From contig JAWQEG010000082.1 in assembly GCA_033782935.1 (NCBI GenBank), positions 1,984,001 through 2,048,000 of the forward strand: a stretch of DNA of 64,000 bases, read 5' to 3'. Shown here piece after piece: positions 11,690-25,500 of the stretch (positions within the stretch are counted from its first letter, which is position 1; every line of letters begins with the position of its first letter). The notes under the pieces are model-generated. The model saw nothing but the letters and a program-made list of their open reading frames with translations. It searched no databases and was not told where the DNA came from. This DNA comes from Petrolisthes cinctipes (Eukaryota; Arthropoda; Malacostraca; Decapoda; Porcellanidae). A program made the position numbers and the translations under genes.

Positions 11690-13299
11690 AAAATATCGAA
11701 TTTTCGGGTGTTTTGAGCTTGATTTTGAGATATAAACAGGTACAGAAAATGCATGCACATATCGACTTTGGACACTTAATATATCGATTTTTAGCATGTT
11801 TTGAGTCTATATTTTGAAAACATTCTAGCACTCAGTAGGCATGTACAGATCGCTTCTGGGACCCCAAAATATCGAATTTTCGGGGGTTTGGAACCTGAAT
11901 TTGAGATATAAACGGGTACAGAAGATAAATACACATATAGACTTTGGGCACCTAAAATATCGATTTTCATCATGTTTTGGGCCTATATCTGAGTAGGCAT
12001 GTACAGATCGCTTCTGGGACCTCAAAATATCGAATTTTCGGGTGTTTCGGGCCTGAATTTGAGATATCGACTTTGGGCACCTAAAAGATCGATTTTCGGC
12101 ATGTTTTGGGCCGGGATAAAGAAAATACTCTAACACGGAGTAGGCATGTACAGATCGCATCTGGGACCCCAAAATATCGCATTTTCGGGTGTTTTGGGCC
12201 TGAATTTGAGATATCGACTTTGGGCACCTAAAATATCGATTTTTAGCATGTTTTGGGCCTATATTGTGAAAATATTTTAGCACTAAGTAGGCATGTACAG
12301 ATCACTTCTGGGACCCCAAAATATCGAATTTTCGGGTGTTTTGAGCCTGAAATTGAGATATAAACAGGTACATAAGATGCATGCACAAATCGACTTTTGG
12401 GCACCTAAAATATCGATTTTCTGTATGTTTTGGTCCTGTATTTTGAAAATACTCTAACACGGAGTAGGCATGTACAGATCGCTTCTGAGACCTCAAAATA
12501 TCGAATTTTCGGGTGATTTGGGCCTGAATTTAAGATATCGACTTTGGGCACCTAAAATATCGATTTTGAGCATGTTTTGGGCCTATATTTTGAAAATATT
12601 CTAGCACTGAGTAGGCATGTACAGATCGCTTCTGGGACCCCAAAATATCGAATTTTCGTTTTTTTTGAGACTGAATTTGATATATAAACGGGTACAGAAA
12701 ATGCATGCACATATTGACTTTGGGCACCTAAAATATCGATTTTCAGCATGTTTTGGGCCTGAATTTTGAAAATAGTCTAACACGGAGTAGGCATGTACAG
12801 ATCGCTTCTGGGACCCGAAAATATCGAATTTTCGAATGTTTTGAGGTTAAATTTGGGATATAAACTGGTGCAGAAGATGAATACACATATTAATTTTGGG
12901 CACCTAAAATATCGATTTTTAGCATGTTTTGGGCCAGTATCTGAGAAGGCATGTACAGATCGCTTCTTGGACCCCAAAATATAGAATTTTCGGGTGTTTG
13001 GAGCCTGAATTTGAGATATAAACGGGTATAGAAGATGCATGCACATATCGACTTTTGGGAACCTAAAATATCGATTTTCTGTATGTTTTGGGCCTGTATT
13101 TTGAAAATACTCTAACACGGAGTAGGCATGTGAAGATCGCTTCTGGGACCCAAAAACATAGAATTTTCGGGTGTTTTCGGCCTGAAATTGAGATATCGAC
13201 TTTGGGCACCTAAATAATCGATTTCTAGCATGTTTTGAGCCTATATTTTGAAAATATTCTAGCACTGAGTAGGCATGTACAGATTGCTTCTGGGACCCC
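11690..13299. repeat. 1610-bp higher-order repeat, copy 1
   Basis: Aligns base for base with 13300-14909 at a constant offset of 1610. Shared private variants include GCCGGGATAAAGAAAATAC (about 12111 and 13721), a T-tract in AATTTTCGTTTTTTTTGAG versus CGGTTTTTTTGAG (about 12651 and 14261), and TTCGAATGTTTTGAGG (12831 and 14441). A modest number of substitutions separate the copies. Confidence 0.88.
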
Positions 13300-14909
13300 A
13301 AAATATCGAATTTTTGGGTTTTTTGAGCTTGATTTTGAGATATAAACAGGTACAGAAAATGCATGCACATATCGACTTTGGACACTTAATATATCGATTT
13401 TTAGCATGTTTTGAGCCTATATTTTGAAAACATTCTAGCACTCAGTAGGCATGTACAGATCGCTTCTGGGACCCCAAAATATCGAATTTTCGGGGTTTTG
13501 GAAAATGAATTTGAGATATAAACGGGTACAGAAGATAAATACACATATAGACTTTGGGCACCTAAAATATCGATTTTCACCATGTTTTGGGCTTATATCT
13601 GAGTAGGCATGTACAGATCGCTTCTGGGACCTCAAAATATCGAATTTTTGGGTGTTTCGGGCCTGAATATGAGATATCGACTTTGGGCACCTAAAAGATC
13701 GATTTTTGGCATGTTTTGGGCCGGGATAAAGAAAATACTCTAACACGGAGTAGGCATGTACAGATCGCTTCTGGGACCCCAAAATATCGAATTTTCGGGT
13801 GTTTTGGGCCTGAATTTGAGATATCGACTTTGGGCACCTAAAATATCGATTTTTAGCATGTTTTGGGCCTATATTTTGAAAATATTTTAGCACTAAGTAG
13901 GCATGTACAGATCACTTCTGGGACCCCAAAATATCGAATTTTCGGGTGTTTTGAGCCTGAAATTGAGATATAAACGGGTACAGAAGATGCATGCACAAAT
14001 CGACTTTTGGGCACCTAAAATATCGATTTTCTGTATGTTTTGGTCCTGTATTTTGAAAATACTCTAACACGGAGTAGGCATGTACAGATCGCTTCTGAGA
14101 CCTCAAAATATCGAATTTTCGGGTGATTTGGGCCTGAATTTAAGATATCGACTTTGGGCACCTAAAATATCGATTTTGAGCATGTTTTGGGCCTATATTT
14201 TGAAAATATTCTAGCACTGAGTAGGCATGTACAGATCGCTTCTGGGACCCCAAAATATCGAATTTTCGGTTTTTTTGAGCCTGAATTTGAGATATAAACG
14301 GGTACAGAAAATGCATGCACATATTGACTTTGGGCACCTAAAATATCGATTTTCAGCATGTTTTGGGCCTGTATTTTGAAAATAGTCTAACAAGGAGTAG
14401 GCATGTACAGTTCGCTTCTGGGACCCGAAAATATCGAATTTTCGAATGTTTTGAGGTTAAATTTGGGATATAAACGGGTGCAGAAGATGAATACACATAT
14501 TAGTTTTGGGCACCTAAAATATCGATTTTTAGCATGTTTTGGGCCAGTATCAGAGAAGGCATGTACAGATTGCTTCTTGAACCCCAAAATATAGAATTTT
14601 CGGGTGTTTGGAGCCTGAATTTGAGATATAAACGGGTATAGAAGATGCATGCACATATCGACTTTTGGGAACCTAAAATATCGATTTTCTGTATGTTTTG
14701 GGCCTGTATTTTGAAAATACTCTAACACGGAGTAGGCATGTAAAGATCGCTTCTGGGACCCAAAAACATTGAATTTTCGGGTGTTTTCGGCCTGAAATTG
14801 AGATATCGACTTTGGGCACCTAAATAATCGATTTCTAGCATGTTTTGAGCCTATATTTTGAAAATATTCTAGCACTGAGTAGGCATGTACAGATTGCTTC
14901 TGGGACCCC
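13300..14909. repeat. 1610-bp higher-order repeat, copy 2
   Basis: Direct tandem copy of the preceding unit. Its last part (from about 14730) is also the start of a separate 658-bp duplication, so two duplication events overlap here. Confidence 0.88.
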
Positions 14910-15387
14910 AAAATATCGAATTCTCGGGTGTTTTGAGCCTGAATTTGAGATATAAACGGGTACAGAAAATGCATGCACATATTGACTTTGGGCATCTAAA
15001 ATATCGATTTTGAGCATGTTTTGAACCTGTATTTTGAAAATACTCTAACACGGAGTAGGCAGGTACAGATCGCTTCTGGGACACAAAAATATAAAATTTT
15101 CGGGTGTTTTGAGCCTGAATTTGAGATATAAACATGTACTGAAGATGCACGCACATATCGACTTTTGGGAACCTAAAATATCGATTTTGAGCATGTTTTG
15201 GGTCTGTATCTTGAAAACATTCTAACTAGAAGTAGGCATGTACAGATCGCTTCTAGGACCAAAAAATATCGAATTTTTGGATGTTTTGAGGTTAAATTTT
15301 GGATATAAACGGGTGCAGAAGATGCATACACATATTGACTTTGGGCACCTAAAATATCGATTTTCAGCATGTTTTGGGCCTGTATCT
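14730..15387. repeat. 658-bp higher-order repeat, copy 1
   Basis: Begins at TAGGCATGTAAAGATCGC with the linked variant CCAAAAACATTGAATTTTC and ends in the CTGTATCTGAGTAGG (158-bp type) junction. It repeats at an offset of 658 bp. The length is approximately the sum of two 177-, one 158- and one 147-bp monomers. Confidence 0.87.
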
Positions 15388-16045
15388 GAGTAGGCATGTA
15401 AAGATCGCTTCTGGGACCCAAAAACATTGAATTTTCGGGTGTTTTCGGCCTGAAATTGAGATATCGACTTTGGGCACCTAAATAATCGATTTCTAGCATG
15501 TTTTGAGCCTATATTTTGAAAATATTCTAGCACTGAGTAGGCATGTACAGATTGCTTCTGGGACCCCAAAATATCGAATTCTCGGGTGTTTTGAGCCTGA
15601 ATTTGAGATATAAACGGGTACAGAAAATGCATGCACATATTGACTTTGGGCATCCAAAATATCGATTTTGAGCATGTTTTGAACCTGTATTTTGAAAATA
15701 CTCTAACACGGAGTAGGCAGGTACAGATCGCTTCTGGGACACAAAAATATAAAATTTTCGGGTGTTTTGAGCCTGAATTTGAGATATAAACATGTACTGA
15801 AGATGCACGCACATATCGACTTTTGGGCACCTAAAATATCGATTTTGAGCATGTTTTGGGTCTGTATCTTGAAAACATTCTAACTAGAAGTAGGCATGTA
15901 CAGATCGCTTCTAGGACCAAAAAATATCGAATTTTCGGATGTTTTGAGGTTAAATTTTGGATATAAACGGGTGCAGAAGATGCATACACATATTGACTTT
16001 GGGCACCTAAAATATCGATTTTCAGCATGTTTTAGGCCTGTATCT
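15388..16045. repeat. 658-bp higher-order repeat, copy 2
   Basis: Tandem copy of the preceding unit with only scattered substitutions, for example GGGAACC against GGGCACC (15172 and 15830) and GGCATCTAAA against GGCATCCAAA (about 14992 and 15650). Confidence 0.87.
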
Positions 16046-16393
16046 GAGTAGGCATGTACAGATCGCTTCAGGGACCCCAAAATATTGAATTTTCGTGTGT
16101 TTGGAACCTGAATTTGAGATATAAACGGGTACAGAAAATGCATGCACTTTGGGCACCTAAAATATCGATTTTCAGCATGTTTTGGACCTGTATTTTGAAA
16201 ATACTCTAACACGGAGTAGGCATGTACAGATCGCTTCTGGGACCCCAAAATATCGAATTTTCGGGTGTTTTGAGCCTGAATTTGAGATATAAACAGGTAC
16301 TGAAGATGCATGCACATATCGACTTTTGGGCACCTAAAATATCGATTTTGAGCATGTTTTGGGTCTGTATCTTGAAAACATTCTAACTAGGAG

Positions 16394-16571
16394 TAGGCAT
16401 GTGCAGATCGCTTCTAGGACCCAAAAATACCGAATTTTCGGGTGTTTTGAGCCTGAATTTGAGAGATATAAACGGGTTCAGAAAATGCATGCACATATCG
16501 ACTTTGGACACTTAAGATCTCGATTGTTAGCATATTTTGAGCCTATATTTTGAAGACATTCTAGCACCGAG
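16394..16571. repeat. Diagnostic variant monomer with GAGAGATATAAA insertion
   Basis: The usual GAGATATAAA is expanded by two bases to GAGAGATATAAA and followed by CGGGTTCAGAAAATGC. The same variant occurs near 10440, 16460, 18275, 21275, 22595 (as GAGTGATATAAA) and 25735. It tags one repeat lineage of the 10-26 kb region. Spacings between the later tags are about 1.8, 3.0, 1.3 and 3.1 kb. Confidence 0.8.
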
Positions 16572-19500
16572 TAGGCATATACAGATCGCTTTTAGGACCC
16601 AAAAATATCGAATTTTCAGGTGTTTTGAGGTTGAATTTGTGATATAAACGAGTGCAGAAGATAAATACACATATAGACTTTGGGCACCTAAAATATCGAT
16701 TTTCAGCATGTTTTGGGCCTATATTTGAGTAGGCATGTACAGATCGCTTCTGGGACCGCAAAATATCGAATTTTCGGGTGTTTCGGGCCTGAATTTGAGA
16801 TATTGACTTTGGTCACTTAAAATATCGATTTCCAGCATGTTTTGGGACGGTATATTGAAAATACTCTAACACGGAGTAGGCATGTACAGATCGCTTCTGG
16901 GACCCCAAAATATCGAATTTTCGGGTGTTTTGGGCCTGAATTTGAGATATCGACTTTGGGCACCAAAAATATCGATTTTAGCATGTTTTGGGCCTATACT
17001 TTGAAAATATTCTAGCACTGAGTAGGCATGTACAAATCGCTTCTGGGACCCCAAAACATCGAATTTTCGAGTGTTTTGAGCCTGAATTTGAGATATAAAC
17101 GGGTACAAAAGATGCATGCACATATCGACCTTTGGGCACCTAAAATATCGGTTTTGAGCATGTTTTGGGTCTGTATCTTGAAAACATTCTAACTAGGAGT
17201 AGGCATGTACAGATCGCTTCTAGGACCCAAAAATACCGAATTTTCGGGTGTTTTGAGCCTGAATATGAGATATAAACGGGTAAAAAAGATGCATGCACAT
17301 ATCGACTTTTGGGAACCTAAAATATCGATTTTCTGTATGTTTTGGGCCTGTATTTTGAAAATACTCTAACACGGAGTAGGCATGTAAAGATCGCTTAGGG
17401 ACCCAAAAACATCGAATTTTCGGGTGTTTTGGGCCTGAATTTGAGATATCGACTTTGGGCACCTAAATAATCGATTTCTAGCATGTTTTGGGCCTATATT
17501 TTGAAAATATTCTAGCACTGAGTAGGCATGTACAGATCGCTTCTGGGACCCCAAAATATAGAATTTTCGGGTGTTTTGAGCCTGAATTTGAGATATAAAC
17601 GGGTACAGAAATTGCATGCACATATTGACTCTGGGCATCTAAAATATCGATTTTGAGCATGGTTTGGGCCTGTATTTTGAAAATACTCTAACACGGAGTA
17701 GGCATGTACAGATCGCTTCTAGGACCTAAAAATATCGAATTTTCGGATGTTTTGAGGTTAAATTTTGGATATAAACGGGTGCAGAAGATGCATACACATA
17801 TTGACTTTGGGCACCTAAAATATCGATTTTCAGCATGTTTTGGGCCTGTATCTGAGTAGGCATGTACAGATCGCTTCTGGGACCCCAAAATATTGAATTT
17901 TCGTGTGTTTGGAGCCTGAATTTGAGATATAAACGGGTACAGAAGATGTATGCACATATCGACTTTTGGGCACCTAAAAGATCGATTTTCATTATGTTTT
18001 GGGCCTGTATATTGAAAATACTCTAACACGGTGTAGGCATGTACAGATCGCTTCTGGAACCCCAAAATATCGAATTTTCGGTTGTTTTGAGCCTGAATTT
18101 GAGATATAAACAGGTACTGAAGATGCATGCACATATCGACTTTTGGGCACCTAAAATATCGATTTTGAGCATGTTTTGGGTCTGTATATTGAAAACATTC
18201 TAACTAGGAGTAGGCATGTGCAGATCGCTTCTAGGACCCAAAAATACCGAATTTTCGGGTGTTTTGAGCCTGAATTTGAGAGATATAAACGGGTTCAGAA
18301 AATGCATGCACATATCGATTTTGGACACTTAAAATATCGATTTTTAGCATATTTTGAGCCTATATTTTGAAGACATTCTAGCACTGAGTAGGCATATACA
18401 GATCGCTTCTGGGATCCAAAAATATCGAATTTTCAGGTGTTTTGAGGTTTAATTTGAGATATAAACGAGTGCAGAAGATAAATACACTTATAGACTTTGG
18501 GCACCTAAAATATCGATTTTCAGCATGTTTTGGGCCAATATCTGAGTAAGCATGTACAGATCGCTTCTGGGACCGCAAAATATCGAATTTTCGGGTGTTT
18601 CGGGCCTGAATTTGTAATATCGACTTTGGGCACTTAAAATATCGATTTTCAGCATGTTTTGGGCCGGTATATTGAAAATACTCTAACACGGAGTAGGCAT
18701 GTACAGATCGCTTCTGGGACCCCATAATATCGAATTTTCGGGTGTTTTGGGCCTGAATTTGAGATATCGACTTTGGGCACCTAAAATATCGATTTTTAGC
18801 ATGTTTTGGGCCTATATTTTTAAAAATATTCTAGCACTGAGTAGGCATGTACAAATCGCTTCTGGGACCCCAAAATATCGAATTTTCGAGTGTTTTGAGC
18901 CTGAATTTGAGATATAAACGGGTACAGAAGATGCATGCACATATCGACTTTTGGGTACCTAAAATATCGATTTTGAGCATGTTTTGTGTCTGTATCTTGA
19001 AAACATTCTAACTAGGAGTAGGCATGTACAGATCGCTTTTAGGACCCATAAATACAGAATTTTCGGGTGTTTTGTGCCTGAATATGAGATATAAACGGGT
19101 ACAGAAGATGCATGCACATATCGACTTTGTACACTTAAAATATCGATTTTTAGCATGTTTTGAGCCTATATTTTAAAAACATTCTAGCACTGAGTAGGCA
19201 TGTACAGATCGCTTCTGGGACCCAAGAATATCGAGTTTTCGGGTGTTTTGAGGTTGAATATGAGATATATACGAGTTCAGAAGATGCATACACATATTGA
19301 CTTTAGGCATCTAAAATATCGATTTTTAACATGTTTTGGGCCTGTATCTGAGTAGGCATGTACAGATCGCTTCTGGGACCCCAAAATATTGAATTTTCGT
19401 GTGTTTGGAGCCTGAATTTGAGATATAAACGGGTACAGAAGATGCATGCACATATCGACTTTTGGGCACCTAAAAGATCGATTTTCAGTATGTTTTGGGA

Positions 19501-22500
19501 CTGTATTTTGAAAATACTCTAACACGGAGTAGGCATGTACAGTTCGCTTCTGGGACCCCAAAATATCGAATTTTCGGGTGTTTTGGGCCTTAATTTGAGA
19601 TATCGACTTTGGGCACCTAAAATATCGATTTTAGCATGTTTTGGGGCTATATTTTGAAAATATTCTTGCACTGAGTAGGCATGTACAGATCGCTTCTGGA
19701 ACCCAAAAATATTGAATTTTCGTTTTTTTTAGCCTGAATTTGAGATATAAACGGGTACAGAAAATGCATGCACATATTGACTTTGGGCACCTAAAATATC
19801 GATTTTCAGCATGTTTTGAGCCTACATTTTGAAAACATTCTAGCACTAAGTAGGCATTTACAGATCACTTCTGGGACCCAAAATATCGAATTTTCTCGTG
19901 TTGTGAGCCTGAATTTGTGATATAAACGGGTACAGAAAATGCATTCACATATCGACTTTTGGGCACCTAATAGATCGATTTTTAGTATGTTTTGGGCCTG
20001 TATTTTGAAAATACTCTAACACGGAGTAGGCATGTACAGTTCGCTTCTGGGACCCCAAAATATCGAATTTTCGGGTGTTTTAGGCCTGAATTTGATATAT
20101 CGACTTTGGGCACCTAAAATATCGATTTTTAGGATGTTTTGGGCCTATATTTTGAAAATATTTTAGCACTAAGTAGGCATGTACAGATCACTTCTGGGAC
20201 CCCAAAATATCGAATTTTCGGGTTTTTTGAGCCCGAAATTGAGATATAAACGGGTACAGAAGATGCATACACATATCGACTTTTGGGCACCTAAAATATC
20301 GATTTTCTGTATGTTTTGGGCCTTTATTTTGAAAATACTCTAACACGGAGTAGGCATGTACGGATCGCTTCTTGGACCCAAAAATATCGAATTTTCGGGT
20401 GTTTTGAACCTGAATTTGAGATAAAAACAGGTACTGAAGATGCATGCACATATCGACTTTTGGGCACCTAAAATATCGATTTTGAGCATGTTTTGGGCCT
20501 GTATTTTGAAAATACTCTAACACGTAGTAGGCATGTACAGATCGCTTCTGGGACCCCAAAATATCAAATTTTCGGGTGTTTTGAGCCTGAATTTGAGATA
20601 TAAACAGGTACTGAAGATGCACGCACATATCGACTTTTGGGCACCTAAAATATCGATTTTGAGCATGTTTTGGGTCTGTATCTTGAAAACATTCTAACTA
20701 GAAGTAGGCATGTACAGATCGCTTCTGGGACCCAAAAATATCGAATTTTCGGATGTTTTGAGGTTAAATTTTGGATATAAACGGGTGCAGAAGATGCATA
20801 CACATATTGACTTTGGGCACCTAAAATATCGATTTTCAGCATGTTTTGGGCCTGTATCTGAGTAGGCATGAACAGATCGCTTCTGGGACCCCAAAATATT
20901 GAATTTTCGTGTATTTGGAGCCTGAATTTGAGATATAAACGGGTACAGAAGATGCATGCACTTTGGGCACCTTAAAGATCGATTTTCAGTATGTTTTGGG
21001 CCTGTATATTGAAAATACTCTAACACGAAGTAGGCATGTACAGATCGCTTCTGGAACCCCAAAATATCGAATTTTCGGGTGTTTTGAGCCTGAATTTGAG
21101 ATATAAACAGGTACTGAAGATGGATGCACATATCGACTTTTGGGCACCTAAAATATCGATTTTGAGCATGTTTTGGGTCTGTATCTTTAAAACATTCTAA
21201 CTAGGACTAGGCATGTGCAGATCGCTTCTAGGACCCAAAAGAAACGAATTTTCGGGTGTTTTGAGCCTGAATTTGAGAGATATAAACGGGTTTAGAAAAT
21301 GCATGCACATATAGACTTTGGACACTTAAGATCTCGATTTTTAGCATATTTTGAGCCTATATTTTGAAGACATTCTAGCACTGAGTAGGCATATGCAGAT
21401 CGCTTCTGGGACCCAAAAATATCGAATTTTCAGGTGTTTCGAGGTTGAATTTGAGATATAAACGTTTGCAGAAGATAAATACACATACAGACTTTGGGCA
21501 CCTAAAATATCGATTTTCACCATGTTTTGGGCCTATATCTGAGTAGGCATGTACAGATCGCTTCTGGGACCCCAAAATAACGAATTTTCGGGTGTTTCGG
21601 GCCTGAATTTGAGATATCGACTTTGGGCACTTAAAATATCGATTTTCAACATGTTTTAGGACGGTATATTGAAAATACTCTAACACGGAGTAGGCATGTA
21701 CAGATCGCTTCTGGGACCCCAAAATATCGAATTTTCGGGTGTTTTGGGCCTGAATTTGAGATATCGACTTTAGTCACCTAAAATATCGATTTTTAGCATG
21801 TTTTGGGCCTATATTTTGAAAATATTCTAGCACTGAGTAGGCATGTACAGATCGCTTCTGGGACCCAAAAATATAAAATTTTCGGGTGTTTTGAGCCTGA
21901 ATTTGAGATCTAAACAGGTACTGAAGATGCACGCACATATCAACTTTTGGGCACCTAAAATATCGATTTTGAGCATGTTTTGGGTCTGTATCTTGAAAAC
22001 ATTCTAACTAGAAGTAGGCATGTACAGATCGCTTCTGGGACCCAAAAATATCGAATTTTCGGATGTTTTGAGGTTAAATTTTGGATATAAACGGGTGCAG
22101 AAGATGCATACACATATTGACTTTAGGCACCTAAAATATCGATTTTCAGCATGTTTTGGGCCTGTATCTGAGTAGGCATGTACAGATCGCTTCTGGGACC
22201 CCAAAATATTGAATTTTCGTGTGTTTGGAGCCTGAATTTGAGATATAAACGGGTACCGAAGATGCATGCACAAATCGACTTTTGGGCACCTAATAGATCG
22301 ATTTTCAGTATGTTTTGGGCCTGTATATTGAAAATACTCTAACACGAAGTAGGCATGTACAGATCGCTTCTGGAACCCCAAAATATTGAATTTTCGGGTG
22401 TTTTGAGCCTGAATTTGAGATATAAACAGGTACTGAAGATGCATGCACATATCGACTTTTGGGCACCTAAAATATCGATTTTGAGCATGTTTTGGGTCTG

Positions 22501-25500
22501 TATCTTGAAAACATTCTAACTAGGACTAGGCATGTGCAGATCGCTTCTAGGACCCAAAAAAAACGAATTTTCGGGTGTTTTTGAGCCTGAATTTGAGTGA
22601 TATAAACGGGTTCAGAAAATCCATGCACATATAGACTTTGGACACTTAAAATATCGATTTTTAGCATATTTTGAGCCTATATTTTGAAGACATTCTAGCA
22701 CTGAGTAGGCATATACAGATCGCTTCTGGGAACCAAAAATATCGAATTTTCAGGTGTTTCGAGGTTGAATTTGAGATATAAACGTGTGCAGTAGATAAAT
22801 ACACATATAGACTTTGGGCACCTAAAATATCGATTTTCACCATGTTTTGGGCCTATATCTGAGTAGGCATGTACAGATCGCTTTTGTGACCCCAAAATAT
22901 CGAATTTTCGGGTGTTTCGGGCCTGAATTTGAGATATCGACTTTGGGCACTTAAAATATCGATTTTCAGCATGTTTTGGGCCGGTATTTTGAAAATACTC
23001 TAACACGGAGTAGGCATGTACATATCGCTTCTGGGACCCCAAAATATCGAATTTTCGGGTGTTTTGGGCCTGAATTTGAGATATCGACTTTGGGCACATA
23101 AAATATCGATTTTTAGCATGTTTTGGGCCTATATTTTGAAAATATTCTAGCACTGAGTAGGCATGTACAGATCGCTTCTGGGACTCCAAAATATCGAATT
23201 TTCGAGTGTTTTGAGCCTGAATTTGAGATATAAACGGGTACAGTAGATGCATGCACATATCGACTTTTGGGCACCTAAAATATCGATTTTGAGCATGTTT
23301 TGGGTCTGTATCTTGAAAGAATTCTAACTAGGAGTAGGCATGTACAGATCGCTTCTAGGACCCAAAAATACAGAATTTTCGGGTGTTTTGTGCCTGAATA
23401 TGAGATATAAACGGGTACAGAAGATGCATGCACATATCGACTTTGGACACTTAAAATATCGATTTTTAGCATGTTTTGAGCCTATATATTAAAAACATTC
23501 TAGCACTGAGTAGGCATGTACACATCGCTTCTGGGACCCAAAAATATCGAGTTTTCGGGTGTTTTGAGGTTGAATTTGAGATATATACGAGTTCAGAAAA
23601 TGCATACACATATTGACTTTGGGCACCTAAAATATCGATTTTCAGCATGTTTTGGGCCTGTATCTGAGTAGGCATGTACAGATCGCTTCTGGGACCCCAA
23701 AATATTGAATTTTCGTGTGTTTGGAGCCTAAATTTGAAATATAAACGGGTACAGAAGATGCATGCACATATCGACTTTTGGGCACCTAAAAGTTCGATTT
23801 TCAGTGTGTTTTTGGCCTGTATTTTGAAAATACTCTAACACGGAGTAGGCATGTACAGTTCGCTTCTGGGACCCCAAAATATCGAATTTTCGGGTGTTTT
23901 GGGCCTGAATTAGAGATATCGACTTTGGGCACCTAAAATATCGATTTTTAGCATGTTTTGGGCCTATATTTTGAAAATATTCTAGCACTAAGTAGGCATG
24001 TACAGATCGCTTCTGGGACCCCAAAATATCGAATTTTCGTTTTTTTTTAGCCTGAATTTGAGATATAAACGGGTACAGAAAATACATACACATATTGACG
24101 TTGGGCACCTAAAATATCGATTTTCAGCATGTTTTGGGCCTGTATTTGAGTAGGCATGTACAGATCGCTTCTGGGACCCCAAAATATTTAATTTTTGTGT
24201 GTTTGGAGCCTGAATTTGAAATATAAACGGGTACAGAAGATGCATGCACATATCGACTTTTGGGCACCTAAAAGATCGATTTTCAGTATGTTTTGGGCCT
24301 GTATTTTGAAAATACTCTAACACGGAGTAGGCATGTACAGTTCGCTTCTGGGACCCCAAAATATCGAATTTTCGGGTGTTTTGGGCCTGAACTTGATATA
24401 TCGACTTTGGGCACCTAAAATATCGATTTTTAGCATGTTTTGGGCCTATATTTTGAAAATATTTTAGCACTAAGTAGGCATGTACAGATCACTTCTGGGA
24501 CCCCAAAATATCGAATTTTCGGGTATTTTGAGCCTGAAATTAAGATATAAACGGGTACAGAAGATGCATGCACATATCGACTTTTGGGCACCTAAAATAT
24601 CGATTTTCTGTATGTTTTGGGCCTGTATTTTGAAAATACTCTAACACGGAGTAGGCATGTACAGATCGCTTCTGAGACCCCAAAATATCGAATTTTCGGG
24701 TGTTTTGGGCCTGAATTTAAGATATCGACTTTGGGCACCTAAAATATCGATTTTTAGCATGTTTTGGGCCTATATTTTGAAAATATTTTAGCACTAAGTA
24801 GGCATGTACAGATCACTTCTGGGACCCCAAAATATCGAATTTTCGGGTGTTTTGAGCCCGAAATTGAGATATAAACGGGTACAGAAGATTCATACACATA
24901 TCGACTTTTGGGCACCTAAAATATCGATTTTCTGTTTGTTTTGGGCCTGTATTTTGAAAATACTCTAACACATAGTAGGCATGTACGGATCGCTTCTTGG
25001 ACCCAAAAATATCGAATTTTCGGGTGTTTTGAACCTGAATTTGAGATAAAAACAGGTACTGAAGATGCATGCAAATATCGACTTTTGGGCACCTAAAATA
25101 TCGATTTTGAGCATGTTTTGGGCCTGTATTTTGAAAATACTCTAACACGGAGTAGGCATGTACAGATCGCTTCTGGGACCCAAAAATATCGAATTTTCCG
25201 ATGTTTTGAGGTTAAATTTTGGATATAAACGTGTGCAGAAGATGCATACACATATTGACTTTGGGCACATAAAATATCGATTTTCAGCATGTTTTGGGCC
25301 TGTATCTGAGTAGGCATGTACAGATCGCTTCTGGGACCCCAAAATATTGAATTTTCGTGTGTTTGGAGCCTGAATTTGAAATATAAACGGGTACAGAAGA
25401 TGCATGCACATATCGACTTTTGGGCACCTAAAAGATCGATTTTCAGTATGTTTTGGGCCTGTATATTGAAAATACTCTAACACAGAGTAGGCATGTACAG

